From Deltaproteobacteria bacterium (GTDB taxonomy: Bacteria; Myxococcota_A; UBA796), in the NCBI GenBank assembly GCA_002707085.1, contig PALY01000016.1, positions 87,457 through 93,376 on the forward strand: a DNA stretch of 5,920 bases, in the 5' to 3' direction. Made by a program: the position numbers and the translations under genes. The notes under the pieces are model-generated. The model had not been told where the DNA came from. It did not search any database and was given only the letters and a program-made list of their open reading frames with translations. Positions 1-5,690 of this stretch are shown here, piece after piece (position 1 is the first letter of the stretch; each line of letters opens with the position of its first letter).

Positions 1-1716
1 GGAATCCGCAGGTTCTTTCTTGCGGTAGATAAACCACTGCTGAACAATAGTGAGCGTGTTGTTCACGCTGAAATAAAGCACAAGTCCCGATGGGAATGTG
101 AACATAAAAATACCAAACATGACGGGCATCAAGCGCATCATTTTTTGTTGCGCAGGGTCCATGTTGCCCATGGGCATCAACTTCTGTTGAAGAACCATCA
201 ATACTGCGACCAACAACGGCAGAACGCCCGTCGGATCCACTTCTGTGAGATCCTTCAAATACAAGAACTGCGTGCCATACAGTTCAACACTAAACAACAT
301 GACGTTGTACAGCGCAAACCAAACCGGCATTTGAATGATCATGGGCAAACAGCCACTCATCGGATTGACATTGTTCTCTTTGAACAAACGCATCGTCTCT
401 TGTGTCTGTAGTTGCTGATTGTCTTTGTATTTTTCCTTGAGCGCTTTCAATTCAGGCTGAATGGCCTGCATTCTCTTTGAGCTGACAAATTGCTTTTGCA
501 TCAAGGGAAAGAAGACCGCTTTTACACAGCATGTGAGCAAGATGATTGCCACACCCCAGTTTCCAACCAAACCATGAAAGAATTGAAGCATGGCCAATAG
601 GATTCGAGCGAAAAAGCCAAACCAACCAAACTCGACCGATTTATCGAGGTTGTGTCCGTAGGTTTCGCCAATCTCCAAGGTCTTTGCACCCAAGTATCCG
701 AGAAAACGAACTTCCTTGGTTGCTCCCGCATCCAAGACATCATTGGTCATCTGAAATGCGCCATAGCGACCGTCCGCAAGACCATCGAATACAACCTCTT
801 CAGCCCATTGATCCTGAGGAATCAAAATCGACATGAAGTACTTGTTTCCGGTACCGAACCAGTCCGTCATTCCACGATGGCGAACCAATTCTTCATCCTC
901 TACTTCTTCAAGATCATCTAGACGCTCTATGTCTTCCGCAACAAAAGCAAATGGACGAATTGCGTTGGCAAACCGTCCAGCTTCTCCATCCATTTCATCG
1001 ACCACACCGACCCACAGGTCTCGGATGGGACGATCAGAGTGGTTCTTGAATTTTACCGTCACATCATAAACATGAGGGTCTTCTGTTCGTTGGAAGCTCT
1101 TTTCTATTTGTAGCCCTTGATGAACACGTGAACGTGCAATCAAATAATCGTCATCCACTTCCAGATTGTAGCGGTGGTCCGCATTAAATTTTCCTGCACC
1201 CGCGATAACAAAAGCGCCCAGATCACTGACCAGTGACACTTTAGAATCGCTATCTACATACGGATTCCATTCAACGTCTTCACCATCATATTTGTCCAAA
1301 GCCCACGACCACCATGTCGTGACTGTTGGCTGAGCATCAAATTTACTGAGTTCAATCGTATGAAACGCACCTTCACGCGAGTGAAAAGTCGCTTGTAGTG
1401 TCTTGTCGTCTCCGTTTGACCACAAAGCGCCCACATCGACTTGCTTGTCAGCAATGGGTTCAATCTTGGGTGTGGGTGGTACCGCCTCTTCTTCTGTGTT
1501 CTCTACCGTTTCAACGGGTGTTGCAACCTGGGCTGGTACCGAATCTGTCGGTTGTTGAACCTGGGTATCGATGGTCGGTTCTTGAAGACCCGAAACATCA
1601 GTAACCATCTCTGATCCTGATGGTATTGGGGGCATAAACCACTGGACATAGACCATATAAACCAAAAGGCTCAGCCCAATGGCAAGAATGGTACGACGCT
1701 CCTGATCAGTCTGCAC
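1..1716 (-). CDS. yidC: Membrane protein insertase YidC, C-terminal end beyond the window
   Basis: An open frame of 572 codons runs to the left edge without a stop. YidC inserts inner-membrane proteins, alone or with SecYEG. Residues 9-28 form the N-terminal membrane anchor. Residues about 29-92 are a linker rich in Pro, Thr, Val and Glu, and about 93-350 match the large periplasmic P1 domain of Gram-negative YidC. The conserved insertase core starts near residue 353: GNWGVAII (385-392), a charged cytoplasmic hairpin (413-450), [12 protein letters not shown] (455-466), and [13 protein letters not shown] (541-553) followed by QQWFIYR. The groove Arg of E. coli YidC (R366) aligns with Lys 399. 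The GTG start at 1716 is chosen because GGAG (1726-1723) lies 6 nt upstream and the anchor follows at once; it overlaps yidD by 11 nt. E. coli YidC is 548 residues and this one already has 572, so few residues are probably missing. Confidence 0.97.
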   Translation of the reverse strand, partial: MQTDQERRTILAIGLSLLVYMVYVQWFMPPIPSGSEMVTDVSGLQEPTIDTQVQQPTDSVPAQVATPVETVENTEEEAVPPTPKIEPIADKQVDVGALWSNGDDKTLQATFHSREGAFHTIELSKFDAQPTVTTWWSWALDKYDGEDVEWNPYVDSDSKVSLVSDLGAFVIAGAGKFNADHRYNLEVDDDYLIARSRVHQGLQIEKSFQRTEDPHVYDVTVKFKNHSDRPIRDLWVGVVDEMDGEAGRFANAIRPFAFVAEDIERLDDLEEVEDEELVRHRGMTDWFGTGNKYFMSILIPQDQWAEEVVFDGLADGRYGAFQMTNDVLDAGATKEVRFLGYLGAKTLEIGETYGHNLDKSVEFGWFGFFARILLAMLQFFHGLVGNWGVAIILLTCCVKAVFFPLMQKQFVSSKRMQAIQPELKALKEKYKDNQQLQTQETMRLFKENNVNPMSGCLPMIIQMPVWFALYNVMLFSVELYGTQFLYLKDLTEVDPTGVLPLLVAVLMVLQQKLMPMGNMDPAQQKMMRLMPVMFGIFMFTFPSGLVLYFSVNNTLTIVQQWFIYRKKEPADS

Positions 1717-1945
1717 AACTGTCTCCGTGAGGACCTGGCACCGGATCAACACCACCTGGAAAAAATGGGTTGCACCTGCAAATCCGATTCATGGTCAAAT
1801 TGGACCCTTTTAGGAATCCATGTATGCGCAATGCTTCTACTGCATACTGACTGCAGGAAGGATGAAAACGACACATTGGTGGCATGAGTGGTGAAATCAG
1901 CTTTTGATAAGCCTTGATCATCCAATGAAAATAGGTAGCCAACAT
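1706..1945 (-). CDS. yidD: Membrane protein insertion efficiency factor YidD
   Basis: A 79-residue protein of the YidD (DUF37, haemolysin-like) family, which is thought to sit at the inner face of the cytoplasmic membrane and help YidC/Sec-dependent insertion; its biochemical role is poorly defined. The family pattern is complete: an amphipathic N-terminal segment ([12 protein letters not shown], 9-20), [11 protein letters not shown] (25-35), a central G-x-x-K-G stretch, and [14 protein letters not shown] (57-70). The family cysteines C25, C31 and C58 are present. The frame is open upstream to 2101, but that part overlaps rnpA. ATG 1945 is preferred because AGGTGG (1958-1953) lies 7 nt ahead and the start falls 2 nt after the rnpA stop. 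Its 3' end overlaps the yidC start, which suggests coupled translation. Confidence 0.95.
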   Translation of the reverse strand: MLATYFHWMIKAYQKLISPLMPPMCRFHPSCSQYAVEALRIHGFLKGSNLTMNRICRCNPFFPGGVDPVPGPHGDSCAD

Positions 1946-1947
1946 TG

Positions 1948-2289
1948 CTAAGCCACCTGCGTCATCTTGGTGAAACCTTGTCTTACATCGGAAGCAAGGC
2001 TCAATAATCCCGCCGTAGCGGCTTGAGGGTGCGCAATGATCACAAGATCTATCCCTGAAGGAAGCTGCTCTTTGTTCTCCCGAACCGCTTCTCGAAGCCA
2101 TCGCTTCACACGGTTCCTGACAACTGAATTTCCGACTTTACGACTCACAGTGAATCCCACACGGCTCTGGTCCAATGTGCCAGGCATGTACAAAACCAGC
2201 ATGTGAGGCAAACGAATACGGCGACCAAGCCGTTGAACCCGCTGAATATCGCGGGTATTCCGCAATCTCATCGAGCGCGGGAGCCCCAC
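1948..2289 (-). CDS. rnpA: Ribonuclease P protein component
   Basis: A 113-residue basic protein, the normal length for RnpA, the small subunit that binds the catalytic RNase P RNA and helps it remove 5' leaders from pre-tRNAs. The diagnostic RNR motif is intact: [18 protein letters not shown] (43-60) followed by VKRWLRE (61-67). The N-terminal [10 protein letters not shown] segment and the C-terminal IDLVIIAHP strand (80-88) also match the family. The start is GTG 2289: TAAGG at 2301-2297, which includes the rpmH stop codon, serves as Shine-Dalgarno 7 nt ahead. The first possible ATG is at residue 7 (MRLRNTRD) and would also give a plausible protein. The gene lies 9 nt after rpmH, in the same reading frame as it, and 2 nt before yidD, so cotranscription is almost certain. 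Confidence 0.96.
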   Translation of the reverse strand: MGLPRSMRLRNTRDIQRVQRLGRRIRLPHMLVLYMPGTLDQSRVGFTVSRKVGNSVVRNRVKRWLREAVRENKEQLPSGIDLVIIAHPQAATAGLLSLASDVRQGFTKMTQVA

Positions 2290-2298
2290 GCGATTGCC

Positions 2299-2454
2299 TT
2301 ATGAACGCTTGCTTGGAGTCGAAACGGTAAGACGCTTACGGCCTTTTGCCCGACGACGACGCACCACGTTGCGACCACCTGCAGTCTTCATCCGTGATCG
2401 AAAACCGTGAGAGCGTTTACGTTTGATATTGCTTGGTTGATATGTGCGTTTCAT
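2299..2454 (-). CDS. rpmH: 50S ribosomal protein L34
   Basis: A 51-residue, highly basic protein starting [20 protein letters not shown] and continuing through [11 protein letters not shown] and [13 protein letters not shown], which is the near-invariant L34 sequence. L34 is a late-assembling protein of the large ribosomal subunit, close to 23S rRNA. E. coli L34 has 46 residues; here a short STPSKRS tail extends the C-terminus. ATG 2454 is supported by GGAG (2465-2462) 7 nt upstream. It is the first gene of the rpmH-rnpA-yidD-yidC block and diverges from dnaA across the non-coding origin region, as in many bacteria. Confidence 0.98.
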   Translation of the reverse strand: MKRTYQPSNIKRKRSHGFRSRMKTAGGRNVVRRRRAKGRKRLTVSTPSKRS

Positions 2455-2521
2455 GACTTCACTCCGTTGCGCGGCGTTTTCCAGGTTCTGTGATGAACTG
2501 GGTATTTATCCGCAGGGGCAT

Positions 2522-2539
2522 TGACTGCATCAACAGTCA
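2522..2539 (-). repeat. Hairpin in the rpmH leader
   Basis: TGACTG and CAGTCA are perfect 6-bp arms around a 6-nt loop. The hairpin would form in the untranslated leader of the rpmH transcript if transcription starts upstream of it. There is no run of T after it on either strand, so it is not an intrinsic terminator. Confidence 0.4.
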
Positions 2540-2553
2540 CGCCTTTATGACGG

Positions 2554-2580
2554 CGCTGTCTATGCTGTCCCCAGACAGCG
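2554..2580 (-). repeat. Nested, mutually exclusive inverted repeats in the rpmH leader
   Basis: GACAGCG (2574-2580) can pair with CGCTGTC (2554-2560) across 13 nt, with 7 perfect base pairs. Its first six bases, GACAGC (2574-2579), can instead pair with the nearer GCTGTC (2564-2569) across a 4-nt loop. The two structures use the same arm, so only one can form at a time. They lie 100-126 nt upstream of the rpmH start. A regulatory role is inference only. Confidence 0.45.
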
Positions 2581-2645
2581 GGCAAGAACCTCTTTTCACT
2601 TCGATGTTTCGCCCGCGCGCGCACGAGGGAACAATCCACAACTAA

Positions 2646-2659
2646 GTTCCACGTGGAAC
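2646..2659. other. parS: Candidate parS site (ParB/Spo0J binding)
   Basis: GTTCCACGTGGAAC is a perfect 14-bp palindrome centred on CACGTG. Chromosomal parS sites follow TGTTNCACGTGAAACA and close variants, and the GTTCCACGTGGAAC form is known among Gram-negative parS sites such as those of Pseudomonas. The outermost bases (A2645, G2660) do not continue the symmetry. parS sites cluster near origins, which fits this location. A ParB dimer bound here would spread along the DNA, load SMC and take part in origin segregation. No parA or parB gene is in the window. Confidence 0.72.
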
Positions 2660-2694
2660 GCCCTGTGAAAAACCCTAGGGACAATTCAAATTAT

Positions 2695-2709
2695 CCAGGT
2701 TTAACCTGG
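2695..2709. repeat. 15-bp palindrome CCAGGTT-T-AACCTGG (copy 1 of repeated AGGTTTAACCT)
   Basis: Perfect 7-bp arms surround a single central T2702. The inner 11 bases, AGGTTTAACCT (2697-2707), recur exactly at 2790-2800. The left arm overlaps the weak DnaA-box-like TTATCCAGG (2691-2699). It resembles a dimeric-regulator operator; the binding protein is unknown. Confidence 0.5.
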
Positions 2710-2739
2710 GTCAGGTTATTGATGAGATCCAAACTTCTC

Positions 2740-2815
2740 AATGGGAAATTTGAAAAAAAAGCATAGTTTTCCACATTTTTTTATATTCAAGGTTTAACCT
2801 ATATTTTCAGCCAAA
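2740..2815. other. AT-rich tract with a DnaA-box-like TTTTCCACA
   Basis: The tract is strongly AT-rich by eye, with an A8 run (2753-2760), a T7 run (2776-2782) and TTTTCCACA (2767-2775), one mismatch from TTATCCACA. It could be a secondary unwinding element or simply promoter-region DNA. It contains copy 2 of the AGGTTTAACCT palindrome. Confidence 0.4.
2790..2800. repeat. AGGTTTAACCT palindrome (copy 2)
   Basis: An exact copy of the 11-bp core at 2697-2707, 93 bp downstream of it, with 5-bp arms around a central T2795. The flanking bases differ from copy 1, so the 11-mer itself is the conserved unit. Confidence 0.5.
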
Positions 2816-2838
2816 AGCTCCACGAGACTGCTGGTACT

Positions 2839-2849
2839 TAGGTCACCTA
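2839..2849. repeat. TAGGT-C-ACCTA palindrome
   Basis: Perfect 5-bp arms around one central base. It shares the AGGT...ACCT arms of the two AGGTTTAACCT palindromes but with shorter spacing. It may be a diverged third site of the same set, or chance. Confidence 0.3.
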
Positions 2850-2865
2850 CCCCACATTGAAAACC

Positions 2866-2879
2866 CAGGGTGATCCCTG
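2866..2879. repeat. Small inverted repeat CAGGG-TGAT-CCCTG upstream of dnaA
   Basis: Perfect 5-bp arms with a 4-nt spacer, followed directly by a second CCCTGT at 2883-2888. It lies about 75 bp before the dnaA start. There is no T run, so it is not a terminator; a weak operator-like element is possible. Confidence 0.3.
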
Positions 2880-2894
2880 TTACCCTGTAGTTGG

Positions 2895-2923
2895 TTCGGA
2901 TCGGTGGGTTCCGAAAATTTAAT
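2895..2923 (+). promoter_or_regulatory. Candidate dnaA promoter with overlapping inverted repeat
   Basis: TTTAAT (2918-2923) matches five of six bases of TATAAT. TTCGGA (2895-2900), a poor -35, lies 17 nt upstream. Transcription would begin near 2930, giving a leader of about 25-45 nt depending on the start codon. TTCGGA (2895-2900) and TCCGAA (2910-2915) form perfect inverted arms over 9 nt across the -35/spacer region, so an operator is conceivable. The weak -35 keeps confidence low. Confidence 0.28.
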
Positions 2924-2953
2924 TACCTACGTTAGTAGCTGAATTCTTCGTCA

Positions 2954-4315
2954 TTGGACGTTGTGGGTATTCGTGTGCAAAAAGATCGGGTTTGGTCAGT
3001 AGTTCAAGGGTCGCTTCGAGAAAAACTCGGGGCCCAAAATTTTGAAATTTGGATTCGTCCGATTCATATGGCGTCCATTTCCGACACCAATGTGAAGTTA
3101 GAAGTACCCAATCGATACTATCGAGATTGGGTTGCTGCGAACTACGGACCTGCGTTGAATGCAGAGCTGGAAGAAGCCATTGGACACCCTGTAGACATTC
3201 AATTTCATGTCGCAAGAAAGTCCGATGAACCCGTTCAACCTACACAAACAGAAATACGACCAAGCAAAACACCATCAGCACCAATTCCTGGCGTATCTCC
3301 CGACAAAACATTCCAGAACTTTGTGGTCGGAAAGTCGAATGAATTTGCCCACGCTGCCGCACTGGCCGTGGCTGAATCACCAGGTGAAGCTCAGTACAAT
3401 CCTTTGTTTATATACGGAGATACTGGACTCGGAAAAACTCATTTGGTCCATGCAATCGGCAATCGCATACGCCAGCAAGACCCTGATGCGCGCGTTCTGT
3501 ACGTGACTGCAGAACAGTTTACCAATGAGTTGATTGATTCTCTTCGGTATCGACGGATGCCAGAATTTCGGGACCGATACCGCAAACAACCCACTGTTTT
3601 GCTGATTGATGATGTTCAATTTTTCAGCGGAAAAGATAGAACCCAAGAAGAATTATTCCACACATTTGAGTGGCTAAACGAACGTGGTCGCCAAATTGTG
3701 TTCACTTCCGATGTCTTGCCAAAAGAAATCAGAGGATTCGAACCTCGGCTTAGAACGCGTTGTGAAAGTGGAATGTTGGCGGATACTCAAGCCCCCGACA
3801 TTGAAACCCTAATTGCGATTTTGCGTCAAAAAGCAGAAGACCAAAACTTGGTAATTCCAGATGAAGTTGCCCAATGGGTAACCGCACGCGTTCATGGCAA
3901 TGTTCGTGAATTGGAAGGGGTAGTAAACCGTCTCAATGCTGTGATGAGATTGCGTCCTGGACCGCTTACAATCGATGTTGCACGCCAACACCTTTCAAGC
4001 ATGTTGGATGACAACCCACAATCAATCAGTGCAGACGACATCATCCAAACCGTTGCTAATTTCTACAACGTAAAGATCTCTGATTTGAAAGGATCACGTC
4101 GTTTAAAACAACTGGTACGACCACGACACGTCGCCATGTACCTCATTCGTAAGTACACAGAGCATTCGTTTCCTGAGATTGGACGCATCTTTGGAAATCG
4201 TGACCATGCCACCGTGCAACACGCCTGTAAGAAGATTCGCTCATTGGTAAAACAAGACGTGGATATGAAATCGGCCGTTCAAACTCTTGAGAGAAGCATT
4301 TATCGAGGCCTATGA
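2954..4315 (+). CDS. dnaA: Chromosomal replication initiator protein DnaA
   Basis: A 453-residue AAA+ ATPase that binds DnaA boxes, opens the origin and helps load the replicative helicase. Domain I (about 14-90) contains W14 and FEIWIRP. A short domain II (about 90-115) is rich in Pro, Thr and Gln. Domain III has Walker A GDTGLGKT (155-162), Walker B LLIDD (216-220), sensor I TSD (251-253), box VII with arginine-finger candidate R269, and sensor [10 protein letters not shown] (315-322, R318). Domain IV carries the DnaA signature near [13 protein letters not shown] (389-401) and GNRDHATV (414-421). C270 replaces the Phe usual after the finger, and N415 replaces the usual second Gly. The start is uncertain: TTG 2954 is the longest choice but has no Shine-Dalgarno, while GTG 2963 or GTG 2975 (446 residues, W at 7 as commonly seen) are reasonable alternatives. 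An in-frame stop at 2936 limits extension. Confidence 0.98.
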   Translation: MDVVGIRVQKDRVWSVVQGSLREKLGAQNFEIWIRPIHMASISDTNVKLEVPNRYYRDWVAANYGPALNAELEEAIGHPVDIQFHVARKSDEPVQPTQTEIRPSKTPSAPIPGVSPDKTFQNFVVGKSNEFAHAAALAVAESPGEAQYNPLFIYGDTGLGKTHLVHAIGNRIRQQDPDARVLYVTAEQFTNELIDSLRYRRMPEFRDRYRKQPTVLLIDDVQFFSGKDRTQEELFHTFEWLNERGRQIVFTSDVLPKEIRGFEPRLRTRCESGMLADTQAPDIETLIAILRQKAEDQNLVIPDEVAQWVTARVHGNVRELEGVVNRLNAVMRLRPGPLTIDVARQHLSSMLDDNPQSISADDIIQTVANFYNVKISDLKGSRRLKQLVRPRHVAMYLIRKYTEHSFPEIGRIFGNRDHATVQHACKKIRSLVKQDVDMKSAVQTLERSIYRGL

Positions 4316-4321
4316 ATGGCC

Positions 4322-4330
4322 TGTGGATAA
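4322..4330 (-). other. Perfect DnaA box
   Basis: TGTGGATAA is the exact reverse complement of the consensus TTATCCACA. It lies 6 bases after the dnaA stop codon and is the only exact match found in either intergenic region. It faces opposite to the boxes at 4411 and 4476-4492. Confidence 0.85.
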
Positions 4331-4410
4331 ACTGCTGATTGGTTATGCAAGTTCTGCGGAGTGTTTTTCCTCCAAAATTTTTTCTCTATTTTTTCCCCAG
4401 TATTCCCACC

Positions 4411-4419
4411 ATATTCACA
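4411..4419 (+). other. DnaA box, one mismatch (ATATTCACA)
   Basis: Differs from TTATNCACA only at the first base. The identical 9-mer recurs at 4484-4492, which supports a functional box type in this organism rather than chance. Confidence 0.5.
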
Positions 4420-4475
4420 ATTGAATCCACAGAGGACTCAATTAATAAATATCTGAAATAACTGGGTTTTTTTCG

Positions 4476-4492
4476 TTTTCCACATATTCACA
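4476..4492 (+). other. Tandem DnaA-box-like pair TTTTCCACA / ATATTCACA
   Basis: Two same-orientation 9-mers, each one mismatch from TTATNCACA, sharing base A4484. TTTTCCACA also occurs at 2767-2775 and ATATTCACA at 4411-4419. The pair immediately precedes GGGCCC (4493-4498) and the CTACTACTG tract. Sharing a base is tighter than usual, so possibly only one is bound at a time. Confidence 0.55.
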
Positions 4493-4498
4493 GGGCCC

Positions 4499-4521
4499 TA
4501 TGGATCTACTACTGATCCATA
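4499..4521. repeat. 8-bp inverted repeat TATGGATC-N7-GATCCATA
   Basis: Perfect 8-bp arms (4499-4506 and 4514-4521) around TACTACT. Each arm contains GATC, with a third GATC at 4542-4545. It lies about 50 bp before dnaN and overlaps the trio-like CTACTACTG. It could be a hairpin, an operator or part of the unwinding element; no T run follows on the plus strand. Confidence 0.5.
4506..4514 (+). other. Candidate DnaA-trio tract
   Basis: CTA-CTA-CTG on the plus strand is 3'-GAT-GAT-GAC-5' on the other strand, the form of DnaA-trios to which DnaA binds on single-stranded DNA next to an origin box. Same-direction DnaA boxes (4476-4492) and a GC block precede it by 13 bases, the usual order of the basal unwinding system. 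Only two perfect trios are present, and the following DNA is only moderately AT-rich, so this is tentative. Confidence 0.4.
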
Positions 4522-4570
4522 CTACCCATTATCCTAATTACCGATCATTGAAGGCAGACACGGAGAATCC

Positions 4571-5689
4571 ATGGACCTCTACATTGACAGAGAAGAACTC
4601 ATCCGTGGTTTGAGTCGCGTTCAAGGTATTGTTGAACGTCGAACAACCAATCTCGCTTTGGCTCATGTTCTATTGAGTGCGGAAGGAAATAGTCTTCGAC
4701 TTACTGCTACAGATACAATGGTTTCTTTGGTTGCAGACTATGTTGCACGGGTAGAAAGACCTGGAGAAATTTCTGTTGATGCTCAAAGCATTTTTCAGGT
4801 GGCTCGGTCACTCCCAGAATCAGCTGTACACTTAAAAGCAGAAGCTGGAAATCGTTTGGCGATTCATTCGGGTAAGAGTGAATTTCACCTTGTTGGAATG
4901 AGCGCAGAAGATTTTCCTCCATTGCCTTCGCGAGATGATCGAGCGGCTTTGGGTATTCCAGGAACAACCCTCCATCGTTTAATTAACGAAACGCTGTATG
5001 CGGTTTGTGTGGATGACAGTCGCTATGGTTTGAACGGCGCACACTTGGAAGAAATTACTTCAGATGGTGGTGAAGCCAGACTTCGAATGGTCACTACAGA
5101 TGGTTCCAGATTGAGTTTTTCTGAAACCGCCTATGAGGGTGAATTTCAAATGGGTCGTCGCATGTTGCTGCCACGCAAAGCATTGGATGAAGTCCGTAAG
5201 CTTTGTGAGGGTGATGTAGGCGCTTGGGAAATTGCTTTTGGGGAACGATCAGCGACTTTCCAAACACAAGGTTTGACCTTGATGGTTCGACTCGTGGACG
5301 GCGAATTTCCCGATTATCGTCAGGTATTGCCCGAAGCGTACAAACGCAGGCTTGTGCTGAATCGGAAAATTTTCCAAGACGCACTGAAACGTGTAGCGAT
5401 TGTAGCCAGTGACCGAAATCATTCTGTTCGTTTTTCATTCGAGGAACAACAACTGGTTTTAGAGGCTCAAAATGTTGATCTTGGAAATGCGAAAGAAGAG
5501 GTGGAAGCTGAATTAGAGGGTGATTCCTTTGATACTGGATTCAACATTTCCTATTTCATGGACATCATGCGAAATACGTCAGGAGACGAATTGATTTTGG
5601 AAATGGGTGAGCCTTTGGACCCATGCATTGTTCGAATTCCGGGTCGTGACGACTGTTTGTTTGTTGTGATGCCCATCCGATTGGACTGA
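4571..5689 (+). CDS. dnaN: DNA polymerase III subunit beta (sliding clamp)
   Basis: A 372-residue protein, the standard length for the clamp, which dimerises into a ring around DNA and tethers DNA polymerase III and repair partners. Conserved points are IVERRTT (20-26), SAEDFPPLP (111-119), RYGLNGAHLE (151-160), TTDGSRLSFSE (175-185), LVDGEFPDYRQVLP (241-254), FNISYFMDIM (324-333) and the terminal FVVMPIRL (364-371), which forms part of the partner-binding cleft. Two positions depart from the usual form: TDGSRL has Ser where TDGHRL is common, and TTNLALAHVLL replaces the frequent T-x-PIL-x-NVL. The fold should be unaffected. ATG 4571 is well supported by GGAG (4562-4565) 5 nt ahead. dnaN follows dnaA across the candidate origin core and is nearly contiguous with recF. 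Confidence 0.98.
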   Translation: MDLYIDREELIRGLSRVQGIVERRTTNLALAHVLLSAEGNSLRLTATDTMVSLVADYVARVERPGEISVDAQSIFQVARSLPESAVHLKAEAGNRLAIHSGKSEFHLVGMSAEDFPPLPSRDDRAALGIPGTTLHRLINETLYAVCVDDSRYGLNGAHLEEITSDGGEARLRMVTTDGSRLSFSETAYEGEFQMGRRMLLPRKALDEVRKLCEGDVGAWEIAFGERSATFQTQGLTLMVRLVDGEFPDYRQVLPEAYKRRLVLNRKIFQDALKRVAIVASDRNHSVRFSFEEQQLVLEAQNVDLGNAKEEVEAELEGDSFDTGFNISYFMDIMRNTSGDELILEMGEPLDPCIVRIPGRDDCLFVVMPIRLD

Positions 5690-5690
5690 T

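Larger units (their letters stand above)
2455..2953. other. rpmH-dnaA intergenic region, probable part of oriC and divergent promoter region
   Basis: About 500 bases without a convincing gene, between divergent rpmH and dnaA. From left to right it holds the rpmH leader with hairpins (2522-2580), a short CG-alternating stretch (2614-2622), a parS-like palindrome (2646-2659), an AT-rich tract (about 2740-2815) with an A8 run at 2753-2760, and small palindromes up to the dnaA start. DnaA-box-like 9-mers are imperfect: TTATCCGCA (2506-2514), CAATCCACA (2632-2640), TGTGAAAAA (2664-2672, minus orientation), TTATCCAGG (2691-2699) and TTTTCCACA (2767-2775). Gene context makes origin function likely. 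The absence of a perfect box suggests this half is regulatory or secondary to the dnaA-dnaN gap. No clear sigma-70 promoter for rpmH was found. Confidence 0.7.
4316..4570. other. dnaA-dnaN intergenic region, likely core of oriC
   Basis: 255 non-coding bases. They contain a perfect DnaA box (4322-4330), a weak TTATGCAAG (4343-4351), an AT-rich stretch (about 4374-4475), the one-mismatch boxes ATATTCACA (4411-4419 and 4484-4492) and TTTTCCACA (4476-4484), and a weak GAATCCACA (4423-4431). These are followed by GGGCCC (4493-4498), a CTACTACTG tract (4506-4514) and an 8-bp inverted repeat (4499-4521). The density of box-like 9-mers, the AT-richness and the position match dnaA-dnaN origins such as that of Bacillus subtilis. 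The dnaN ribosome binding site lies at its right end. No good dnaN promoter was seen; dnaN may be read through from dnaA. Confidence 0.75.

Noticed and set aside
1122..1135. Second parS-like CACGTG inside yidC
   Set aside because: Only the CACGTG core and one side match; the left arm lacks the required symmetry.
145..1604. Several short plus-strand open frames (for example 145-411, 546-836, 652-921, 833-1069, 1398-1604)
   Set aside because: They lie antisense to yidC, whose minus-strand frame gives a continuous, recognisable protein; their translations look like composition artefacts.
1948..2101. N-terminal extension of yidD to a start at 2101
   Set aside because: The extra 52 residues overlap rnpA in another frame and do not resemble YidD; the ATG at 1945 has its own AGGTGG site.
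2614..2622. CGCGCGCGC alternating stretch as a Z-DNA or structural element
   Set aside because: Nine bases is too short to support a structural claim.
2451..2684. 77-codon minus-strand frame upstream of rpmH, ending in a TGA that overlaps the rpmH ATG (ATGA)
   Set aside because: It starts with TTG without a Shine-Dalgarno, shows no recognisable domain, and runs through the parS-like palindrome and leader hairpins. The ATGA overlap is curious, but a chance frame is more likely.
2919..3215. Antisense and alternate-frame ORFs within dnaA and dnaN (for example 2919-3215, 3207-3506, 3377-3646, 4707-4967, 5094-5438)
   Set aside because: They are shadows of dnaA and dnaN, which account fully for the coding signal there.
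4358..4373. Possible intrinsic terminator after dnaA (GGAG-N8-CTCC followed by T-rich DNA)
   Set aside because: The stem is only 4 bp with an 8-nt loop, and the T runs are separated from it by AAAA; too weak to call.
4421..4448. Possible dnaN promoter TTGAAT-N16-TAATAA
   Set aside because: TAATAA matches only about half of TATAAT, and such sequences are expected by chance in AT-rich origin DNA.
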